In this document: positions 1 to 5,321 of the stretch, piece by piece
Position numbering within the stretch: position 1 is the stretch's first letter
Layout of the letters: each line of letters opens with the position of its first letter
Assembly (NCBI GenBank): GCA_947071955.1
Contig: CAMTGL010000145.1
Coordinates: 1 to 5,321 of the forward strand
Direction of reading: 5' to 3'
DNA length: 5,321 nucleotides
DNA from: an uncultured Plesiomonas sp.
GTDB taxonomy: Bacteria; Pseudomonadota; Gammaproteobacteria; Enterobacterales; CAMTGL01
Translations under genes and position numbers: made by a program
Notes under the pieces: model-generated
What the model was told of the DNA's origin: nothing
Databases searched by the model: none
The model's input: only the letters and a program-made list of their open reading frames with translations

Positions 1-740
1 CGTTGGCCACCTTACTCAAACAGCCGGAAACGGAACACTCGGTGTTAATACCTGCTAGCTCTGCACCCCTTTTTTCAGCTATTGAGGACACCATGGATCA
101 GGAATTCATTGATATGCCGAGCATTGATCACCCGTATGCCCTATCAACTGAAGAGGATGATGTTGCTCATGTGGCACTCATACCGCTTATGCACGGATTA
201 GGTCAGCGGCTACAGACTAAAGACAGCCAGCAAGCGCATGAGATGCTCGAAGAGATCGGCAAAACGTTACGTGCAATGGTTGAGGGGCTGCTCACTTTGC
301 AGGTTGAACAGGCGGCCTTGGCAGATAAGCACCTTCGCCCGATTGAGGATAATCCTCTGCGTTTGGGGCTAGATTATGAGGCGACATTGGCGTTGTTGTT
401 TGCTGATGGTAAAAGCCCTGTACATCTGTCTGCGCCTGCTGCGGTCAATGAAGTGCTACGTAATGTACGGATACACCATATTGCTAATCAACAGGCTATA
501 GCGGCTGCGCTAGACAATATTTTGCAGGCATTTTCTCCGCAAGCGTTGTTAGGGCGTTTTACTCACTATCGCCGTACTAGCTTATCAATGGAACATGAAG
601 AGGGCTGGGCATGGACGATGTATCAACACTATTACCGTGAATTGACCTCGGTGCGCCAGCAAGGGTTCGATAAATTATTTCATCAAGTTTATGACCAAGC
701 CTATGACCGAGCTGTGCGTGAACAGCAGGAACAGTTCTGA
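1..740 (+). CDS. tagH: T6SS FHA-domain accessory protein TagH, C-terminal part (5' end outside window)
   Basis: The reading frame is open from the left edge and stops with TGA at 738-740. About 245 codons are visible. A TTG at position 3 could be read as a start, but it has no upstream context here and the frame is most likely the continuation of a longer gene. The visible part resembles the C-terminal helical domain of TagH/ImpI-type T6SS proteins. Landmarks, counted from the TTG, are a helix around residues 88-107 leading into EDNPLR (115-120; the family usually has NNPLK-like residues), an 'HHIANQQAIAAAL' type helix near 157-169, 'FSPQALLGRF' near 176-185, and a WxxYxxYYxEL-like segment near 204-214 followed by the closing helix with paired tyrosines. 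The FHA domain that binds phosphothreonine is N-terminal in this family and would lie upstream, so it is not seen. The first 50 or so visible residues are low in recognisable motifs and look like the linker between domains. In systems such as Pseudomonas H1-T6SS, FHA proteins act with the PpkA kinase and PppA phosphatase; a similar role here is inference. The stop overlaps the tssJ start by one base. Confidence 0.8.
   Translation, partial: LATLLKQPETEHSVLIPASSAPLFSAIEDTMDQEFIDMPSIDHPYALSTEEDDVAHVALIPLMHGLGQRLQTKDSQQAHEMLEEIGKTLRAMVEGLLTLQVEQAALADKHLRPIEDNPLRLGLDYEATLALLFADGKSPVHLSAPAAVNEVLRNVRIHHIANQQAIAAALDNILQAFSPQALLGRFTHYRRTSLSMEHEEGWAWTMYQHYYRELTSVRQQGFDKLFHQVYDQAYDRAVREQQEQF
726..730 (+). 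promoter_or_regulatory. Shine-Dalgarno of tssJ inside the tagH 3' end
   Basis: CAGGA lies nine bases before the ATG at 740, within the last codons of tagH. It supports the 740 start and re-initiation by ribosomes finishing tagH at the overlapping TGATG. It is a short match, so confidence is moderate. Confidence 0.5.
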
Positions 741-1255
741 TGATGCGGACATTATGGTTTGTACTGTGGCTATTTTTACTGGCCGGTTGTACTACGCTCG
801 GCAAAATAACCGATGTTGTGATGAATCCGGATATACAAGTGGGTAGTCATGCAGATCAACCCTCGACCGTAGGGCTGACTTTGCTCGCAGAACCCGATGT
901 GAATCCGAATGAGAGTGGTGATGCCGCCCCAATAGAGTTTCAGGTACTAATGCTATCAGAAGACTCACGTTTGCTGGCTACTGACTACGATCAGGTGACA
1001 GATGATGTGGCAAAAGTCTTAGGGAAAAATTATATAAATCATCAAGATTACACGTTATTACCTGGGCAGTTTAAGTATTTACCACCGGTGGTACTGGAAG
1101 AGGGTGTTCGTTATGTCGCTGTTATCGCTCGCTATTCTGAGCCTGATCAGGCTGAGTGGCGCAAGGTGGTGAAAGTGAATTATACCGGGCGGGCTTATCA
1201 GATTCTGGTGCATCTGCGTCAGAGTGATGTTGAACTGCAAAAAGAAGAAGAATAA
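740..1255 (+). CDS. tssJ: T6SS outer-membrane lipoprotein TssJ
   Basis: This 171-residue protein is the lipoprotein of the T6SS membrane complex. It is anchored in the outer membrane and contacts the periplasmic C-terminal part of TssM. A short lipoprotein signal peptide is visible: Arg3, a hydrophobic stretch from about residue 5 to 14, then the lipobox LAGC ending at Cys17. Residue 18 is Thr rather than Asp, consistent with sorting to the outer membrane. The mature part has the expected family layout: 'NPD' soon after the lipidated Cys (29-31), a strand entering a variable loop (about 53-64, rich in Asn, Glu and Asp) that fits the loop contacting TssM, 'LLPGQFKYL' (106-114) matching the family's PG turn, and 'YVAVIARY' (125-132) followed by 'EWRKVV', typical of the end of the transthyretin-like fold. 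The C-terminus is charged (KEEE). Two ATGs in tandem (740 and 743) could serve as start; 740 overlaps the tagH stop by one base and is preferred. Length is normal for the family. tssK begins two bases downstream. Confidence 0.93.
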   Translation: MMRTLWFVLWLFLLAGCTTLGKITDVVMNPDIQVGSHADQPSTVGLTLLAEPDVNPNESGDAAPIEFQVLMLSEDSRLLATDYDQVTDDVAKVLGKNYINHQDYTLLPGQFKYLPPVVLEEGVRYVAVIARYSEPDQAEWRKVVKVNYTGRAYQILVHLRQSDVELQKEEE

Positions 1256-1257
1256 CC

Positions 1258-2598
1258 ATGTCGAGCCGAAATAAGGTGATTTGGCGCGAGGGGTTGTTTA
1301 TTAAACCTCAGCATTTTCAGCAGCAACAGCGGCATACTGATTACATATTGCATGCCCGTTTTAGTGCACTGAGTGATTATTTTTACGGATTACAATCTCT
1401 GACGCTTAATGAAGAGTACCTCGGATTTGGTCGGATAGCATTGGTGAGTGCCCGTGGTGTCATGCCTGATGGTACGGTATTTAATCTTCCGGCTGATGAT
1501 GTGCTGCCATCTCCGCTCGAGATCACTGATGTTTCGGTGGCCAATCAAAAGGTTTATCTGACTCTACCTTTATCTATCAGTGGTGTTAAAGAAGTTGGGG
1601 ACGTGGGGCATGCTGTTGCGACAAGAATACAAGCAAGCCGTCATGATATTAGGGATCTGCACAGTGACAGTGGTGATGTGATCTCACTGGAGGTGGGGAA
1701 AGTAAGTCTGCGTTTGATGCTCGAGCGAGAAGATCGCAGTGCGTATGCAGCCATTGCGATAGCCCGAATCATGGATAAACGCCCAGATGGCGGATTGGTG
1801 CTTGATCCGAACTTCATGCCTTGTAGTATCAGTATTTCTGCTGTTTCAGCGTTGAAACGCTTTTTAGGGGAGTCGGCTGGTTTGGTTGCTGAACGAGCAC
1901 GTAGTTTAGCACAGCGTTTAGCTGCACCAGGCCAGCAGGGCGTGGCTGATGTTGCAGAATTTATGATGTTGCAACTGCTCAACCGCGCGCAGCCTCAGTT
2001 ATCTCATCTGGCACGCCTTGATACATTACATCCGGAGCGGCTACATGAAGCATTAGTGCAACTCTGCGGTGAGCTGATGACCTTTACGGATGAGTCTCGT
2101 TTATCCCCTGAGTTTCCTGCATATCAGCATGCTGAGCCACAAACGAGCTTCGAACCTGTGATGTTGGCTCTTCGCCAAGCCCTCAGTACCGTACTTTCAC
2201 CAAAAGCCGTCTCCATTCAGTTACGAAAGCATCAGCATGGTGTGCTGGTTGCTGTTATTGGGGATCGGGAGTTGATGACCCGTGCTGAATTTGTGCTGGC
2301 GGTGCGTGCGCGTATGCCGCAAGAGCAGCTGCGTAAACAGTTTCAGCAACAGACCAAAATCGCCTCCAGTGAGAAAATCCGTGAGCTTATCAATTTACAA
2401 CTGCCGGGTATTCCCTTACTGCCTCTGCCAGTTGCGCCGCGCCAACTGCCTTATCACGCAGGCTACAGCTATTTCCAATTAGATAGGCAAAGCCCTGCAT
2501 GGCAAATGCTGGCACAAGGCAACACATTGGCTTTCCATATCGCAGGAAGTTTTCCTGAGTTAGATATGCAATTTTGGGCGATTCGCAGTCAGGGATGA
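1258..2598 (+). CDS. tssK: T6SS baseplate/adaptor protein TssK
   Basis: TssK is a cytoplasmic trimer that joins the TssE-F-G baseplate wedge to the membrane complex through TssL and TssM. At 446 residues it has the usual length. The N-terminal hallmark is clear: VIWREGLFIKPQHFQQQ at residues 7-23, matching the family's W-x-EG-x-x-x-x-PQHFQ signature, followed by the beta-rich shell domain with 'GVMPDGTVFNLP' near 67-78. The middle (about 190-310) is helical, fitting the trimerising helical bundle. The C-terminal domain, which binds the membrane complex in characterised systems, ends with 'YFQLDR' (405-410), 'PAW', then 'LAFHIAGSFPELDMQFWAIR', all conserved at the end of TssK. The ATG at 1258 follows the tssJ stop by two bases. 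A purine run (AGAAGAAG, inside the tssJ 3' end) is the only Shine-Dalgarno candidate and is weak, so translation is probably coupled to tssJ. The TGA stop overlaps the next gene's likely ATG in an ATGA arrangement. No frameshift or missing segment is visible. Confidence 0.96.
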   Translation: MSSRNKVIWREGLFIKPQHFQQQQRHTDYILHARFSALSDYFYGLQSLTLNEEYLGFGRIALVSARGVMPDGTVFNLPADDVLPSPLEITDVSVANQKVYLTLPLSISGVKEVGDVGHAVATRIQASRHDIRDLHSDSGDVISLEVGKVSLRLMLEREDRSAYAAIAIARIMDKRPDGGLVLDPNFMPCSISISAVSALKRFLGESAGLVAERARSLAQRLAAPGQQGVADVAEFMMLQLLNRAQPQLSHLARLDTLHPERLHEALVQLCGELMTFTDESRLSPEFPAYQHAEPQTSFEPVMLALRQALSTVLSPKAVSIQLRKHQHGVLVAVIGDRELMTRAEFVLAVRARMPQEQLRKQFQQQTKIASSEKIRELINLQLPGIPLLPLPVAPRQLPYHAGYSYFQLDRQSPAWQMLAQGNTLAFHIAGSFPELDMQFWAIRSQG

Positions 2599-3383
2599 AG
2601 CGATTAATGACCACCGACATAATCAAACATGAGCAACTCAATGATCTTTTATACGACCATGCTGCTCAGCTCGATTTCGATTCTGATTACTGGTTTCGTC
2701 TTCGTGGGTACAGTATTAATCCGATCATTGATGCGGTGACCCCACTGTTGGGCATGGTGTTACGCATTCGCCTGCTCTCTAACCATGATCAAGTTGCTGA
2801 ACTTTATCAGCGGGTAGTCACTGAAATTCAGGCTATCGAACAGGAGCTGATCGCTCATGGATATGAGAATGGTATGGTGCTCTCTTTTCGTTACATTCTG
2901 TGCACTTTTATTGATGAAGCGGTGATGAGCCAAGAGTGGGGTAGCTTGAGTGAATGGTCGGAACACTCTTTACTTACCCGCTTTCATAATGAAACGTGGG
3001 GAGGTGAAAAGGTCTTTGTACTGCTAAACAAATTACAAGAAGACCCAGCTCGTTACCGTGAGGTACTGGAGTTTATTTATCTTTGTTTGTGTCTTGGATT
3101 TGAAGGGCGTTATCGCGTGATGAACCATGGGCGTGAAGAGTTTGAGCGGGTTGTTCGGCAGTTGCACCACCAATTGAGTGTAGATTGTGATGATTCCCCA
3201 ATAGTCTTCCATCTTAATTTAGGACAACAGATTTCGAGTTCGCCATTAAAACCGGAAATTTCATTACGCAGTCTATGTATTGGAACGGTCATTACTCTGC
3301 TAGGTATATTCATTTTTTATTATAGCCGGTTAGATAACCAGACTCAGGATGTGCTGCGTCAGTTAAATGAATTATTGAAATAA
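2595..3383 (+). CDS. tssL: T6SS inner-membrane protein TssL (DotU/IcmH family, short form)
   Basis: TssL is a tail-anchored inner-membrane component that works with TssM and docks TssK; its cytoplasmic domain is a hook-shaped helical bundle. From the ATG at 2595 the protein has 262 residues. Strong DotU signatures are visible: NPIIDAVTPLLGMVLRIR (42-59), FRYILCTFIDEAVMS (98-112), WSEHSLL..FHNETWGGEKVF (121-141) and YLCLCLGFEGRYRV (162-175). One hydrophobic segment at about 226-243 (LCIGTVITLLGIFIFYY) is the expected membrane anchor, leaving some 19 residues in the periplasm. There is no OmpA-like peptidoglycan-binding extension, so this is the short form. Start choice: ATG 2595 forms an ATGA overlap with the tssK stop and is preferred. 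ATG 2607 (protein beginning MTTD) is a real alternative, with AGGGA eleven bases and GAAG six bases ahead of it. A TTG at 2574 would also extend the frame but lies deeper in tssK and has no good ribosome site. The family assignment is not affected by the start. Confidence 0.94.
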   Translation: MKRLMTTDIIKHEQLNDLLYDHAAQLDFDSDYWFRLRGYSINPIIDAVTPLLGMVLRIRLLSNHDQVAELYQRVVTEIQAIEQELIAHGYENGMVLSFRYILCTFIDEAVMSQEWGSLSEWSEHSLLTRFHNETWGGEKVFVLLNKLQEDPARYREVLEFIYLCLCLGFEGRYRVMNHGREEFERVVRQLHHQLSVDCDDSPIVFHLNLGQQISSSPLKPEISLRSLCIGTVITLLGIFIFYYSRLDNQTQDVLRQLNELLK

Positions 3384-3401
3384 GTTTAATTAAAATAAGT
3401 T
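3378..3401 (+). repeat. 9-bp direct repeat around a palindrome between tssL and clpV
   Basis: AAATAAGTT occurs at 3378-3386 and again at 3393-3401, fifteen bases apart. Between and overlapping them lies the perfect ten-base palindrome TTTAATTAAA (3385-3394). The first copy includes the tssL stop codon. The stretch is very AT-rich compared with the flanking genes. It could be a leader that keeps the clpV ribosome site unstructured, a weak protein-binding site, or chance in AT-rich sequence. No known operator consensus is recognised. Confidence 0.4.
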
Positions 3402-3407
3402 AAGGAG
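3402..3407 (+). promoter_or_regulatory. Strong Shine-Dalgarno setting the TTG start of clpV
   Basis: AAGGAG sits eight bases before the TTG at 3416, an ideal spacing. It is the strongest ribosome site in the window. The in-frame stop TAA at 3401-3403 prevents any start further upstream, so the site effectively decides the start of clpV. Confidence 0.85.
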
Positions 3408-3415
3408 AACTTGTT

Positions 3416-5321
3416 TTGATTCGTATCGAACTGCCTGTATTGGTGGAAAGACTTAATCCTGTGTGTCGGCATATGCTCGAAGAGTCTGCGGCCCAGTGTG
3501 TCAGTCATCAGGGCGCTGAGATCCGTATTGAGCACCTATTGCTCAACATGGTAGAGACCCCTCTAAGTGATGCCAGAATGATTATGCAGCGCGCCGGAGT
3601 AGACATTGTCGCGCTACGTGCACTGTTGCAACCTGCCAATACGAGCCATGCTTTCGAACCAGGATACCCCGCTTTTTCACCGCTGCTGGTGGAGTGGATA
3701 CAGGATAGTTGGTTGCTCGCATCCGCCCAATTTAAGCATATTCAGTTGCGAAGTGGGATTTTGTTGCTGGTACTACTAATGACACCCTCCCGCTACCTGC
3801 CTACTGCTGTTGTTCAGTTGTTGACGATCATTAATCGTGATTTGGTGCACCAACAATTTGATGAGTGGGTTAGCGAGTCAGCCGAAACGAATGTTGAACC
3901 TGACATTAAATCAGTTTCTGCAGATAAAGTGGCTGTGCTGGCCGAAGCGTCATTACTGGGAAGGTTTACACAAAACATTACTGAGTTGGCACGCAACAAC
4001 GGTATTGATCCGGTACTGTGCCGAGATCATGAAATTGATTTGATGATTGATATTTTATCTCGCCGCCGGAAGAACAACCCGATTGTAGTCGGTGAGGCGG
4101 GTGTCGGTAAAAGCGCCCTTATTGAAGGGCTGGCACTGCGGATAGTGGCCGGCCATGTGCCAGAAAAATTACGTGATGTCATACTGCTGTCTCTTGATCT
4201 GGGCGCGATGCAGGCCGGAGCATCAGTAAAGGGTGAGTTTGAAAAACGCTTTAAAGGGGTTATTCAGGAGGTTAATGCGGCTAAATATCCGGTGATCCTC
4301 TTTATTGATGAAGCGCATACGTTGATAGGTGCGGGTAATCAGGCAGGTGGGTTGGATATCTCTAACTTGATTAAACCGGCACTGGCACGTGGTGAGTTAC
4401 GCACTATTGCAGCAACAACATGGCATGAGTACAAAAAATACATTGAGAAAGATGCCGCGCTTTCTCGCCGTTTTCAGCTGGTGAAAGTGAATGAGCCTGA
4501 TATTGAGCAGGCCATTACTATCTTGCGTGGTCTGCGTGGAGTCTATGAAAAAGCACACGGCGTACTGATTGATGATGCTGCATTACAGGCTGCCGCGCAG
4601 CTCTCTGCCCGTTATATTTCCGGTCGTCAATTGCCTGATAAAGCGATTGATGTTCTCGATACAGCCTGTGCTCGGGTTGCGATTAATCTGACTACTCCCC
4701 CGCGTGCGATTAGCCATTTGCAAAATAGGGTGCGTCAGCGCGAATTAGAAATCGCTCAGTTGGAGCGCCAATGTGTCATCGGATTAGGCCAGCACTCTGA
4801 GCGTCTAGATACTCTACATATAGAGCAGCAGCAGGCTTGTGATGAACTGACCCAGTTGGACATCTGCTGGCAGCAACAAAAATCACAAGTACAACAGATT
4901 GTTGCGCTGCGCTTGGCGTTGCTAGATACGCTAAAACCCAATGGCAAAGCTCCACCCTATTCTATTAATAAAATAGATGATGATGCTCAGGCACAGATGC
5001 CGGTACAAGCGCAGGCGAGTACATTGGCGTGTTTGGAAAATGAACTGGCGATGTTGCAGCAAGAGTCGGTACTGATTTCTGCGCATGTCGATACAGCGCA
5101 GATTGCCGCTGTCATTGCTGAGTGGACCGGTGTCCCCTTGAACCGGATTTCACAAGGTGAATTGGATGTGGTGACACGATTGCCCGAGCATCTCGGTGCT
5201 CACATCAGAGGGCAAGATATGGCTATCAACCACTTGCATCGCCATTTACTGACGGCACGTGCTGATTTACGTCGTCTCGGTCGTCCTTTGGGCACTTTTT
5301 TATTGGTTGGCCCCAGTGGTG
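3416..5321 (+). CDS. tssH: T6SS sheath-recycling AAA+ ATPase TssH/ClpV, N-terminal 635 residues (3' end outside window)
   Basis: ClpV is a cytoplasmic hexameric Clp/Hsp100 ATPase that pulls apart contracted TssB-TssC sheaths so the subunits can be reused. I translated the frame from TTG 3416 to the window end and found no stop or frameshift. The N-terminus (MIRIELPVLVERLNP) matches ClpV starts. Residues 1 to about 150 form the N-domain that in characterised ClpVs recognises the TssC N-terminal helix. After a linker come 'LGRFTQNIT' (181-189) and AAA+ domain 1: Walker A GEAGVGKS (226-233), pore loop KGEFE (272-276), Walker B LFIDEAH (295-301, catalytic Glu299), sensor Thr334/335 and the arginine pair 351-352 in SRRF. 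A Gln- and Leu-rich coiled-coil middle domain spans about 430-560, followed by EWTGVP (569-574) that opens the second ATPase domain. The sequence ends inside the second Walker A (GPSG, 632-635). Family members are usually around 850-900 residues, so roughly a quarter to a third is missing to the right. The TTG start is supported by AAGGAG eight bases upstream. The gene is separated from tssL by 32 bases but is very likely in the same operon. Confidence 0.95.
   Translation, partial: MIRIELPVLVERLNPVCRHMLEESAAQCVSHQGAEIRIEHLLLNMVETPLSDARMIMQRAGVDIVALRALLQPANTSHAFEPGYPAFSPLLVEWIQDSWLLASAQFKHIQLRSGILLLVLLMTPSRYLPTAVVQLLTIINRDLVHQQFDEWVSESAETNVEPDIKSVSADKVAVLAEASLLGRFTQNITELARNNGIDPVLCRDHEIDLMIDILSRRRKNNPIVVGEAGVGKSALIEGLALRIVAGHVPEKLRDVILLSLDLGAMQAGASVKGEFEKRFKGVIQEVNAAKYPVILFIDEAHTLIGAGNQAGGLDISNLIKPALARGELRTIAATTWHEYKKYIEKDAALSRRFQLVKVNEPDIEQAITILRGLRGVYEKAHGVLIDDAALQAAAQLSARYISGRQLPDKAIDVLDTACARVAINLTTPPRAISHLQNRVRQRELEIAQLERQCVIGLGQHSERLDTLHIEQQQACDELTQLDICWQQQKSQVQQIVALRLALLDTLKPNGKAPPYSINKIDDDAQAQMPVQAQASTLACLENELAMLQQESVLISAHVDTAQIAAVIAEWTGVPLNRISQGELDVVTRLPEHLGAHIRGQDMAINHLHRHLLTARADLRRLGRPLGTFLLVGPSG

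Noticed and set aside
577..804. Minus-strand open frame of 75 codons spanning the tagH/tssJ junction
   Set aside because: It lies opposite two well-supported genes, resembles no family, and has the composition of an antisense shadow.
1239..1252. Purine run of A and GAA units before tssK as a possible slippage or regulatory site
   Set aside because: It encodes the KEEE tail of TssJ and acts at most as a weak ribosome site; no downstream frame supports slippage.
1641..1982. Minus-strand open frame of 113 codons inside tssK
   Set aside because: It is fully antisense to conserved tssK, rich in Ser, Arg and Ala as shadow frames are, and shows no domain or signal.
2282..2482. Plus-strand frame of 66 codons inside tssK
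   Set aside because: It is an alternative frame of the TssK C-terminal coding region, with Cys/Arg-rich shadow composition and no ribosome site noted.
2390..2641. Minus-strand frame across the tssK/tssL junction
   Set aside because: It is antisense to both genes and to the coupled start; its product has no recognisable features.
3384..3415. Possible promoter or terminator in the tssL-clpV gap
   Set aside because: No spaced -35/-10 pair and no GC-rich hairpin with a T tract can be seen; AT-richness alone is not enough.
3837..4043. Plus-strand frame of 68 codons inside clpV
   Set aside because: It is out of frame with the intact ClpV reading frame, which I translated through this region without interruption.
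4756..4947. Minus-strand Cys/Ser-rich frame opposite the ClpV middle domain
   Set aside because: The Cys/Ser richness results from reading the CAG/CAA-rich coiled-coil codons in reverse; there is no independent support.

Overview
This window is an internal slice of a type VI secretion system (T6SS) gene cluster. Five collinear plus-strand genes fill almost all of it: the 3' end of an FHA-domain accessory gene (tagH-like), tssJ (outer-membrane lipoprotein), tssK (baseplate/adaptor), tssL (DotU/IcmH-type inner-membrane protein), and the first 635 codons of tssH/clpV (the AAA+ ATPase that recycles the sheath). Both end genes are cut by the window edges, so the cluster continues on either side.

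The source is probably a gammaproteobacterium. The mid-range base composition, the close agreement of the ClpV N-terminus with what I remember of enterobacterial ClpV, and the tssJ-tssK-tssL-tssH order suggest Enterobacterales. A Yersinia-like organism is a reasonable guess, but there is no rRNA, tRNA or species marker here to prove it.

Layout: tagH C-terminal region (1-740), tssJ (740-1255), tssK (1258-2598), tssL (about 2595-3383), a 32-bp AT-rich gap with a strong Shine-Dalgarno (3384-3415), then tssH/clpV from a TTG start at 3416 past the window end. The first four genes overlap or lie 1-4 bases apart, which points to one transcript with coupled translation. The gap before clpV is the only non-coding space. 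I see no convincing promoter, terminator, RNA gene, insertion sequence, CRISPR array or attachment site.

Together, TssJ (outer membrane) and TssL (inner membrane) belong with TssM, which is not in this window, to the trans-envelope complex. TssK connects that complex to the cytoplasmic baseplate. ClpV disassembles the contracted sheath so its subunits can be reused. TagH-type FHA proteins usually belong to the threonine-phosphorylation switch that controls firing in some T6SSs. Every gene looks intact within the window. I found no sign of a new system; the points worth a second look are details of translation starts, gene spacing and domain content.
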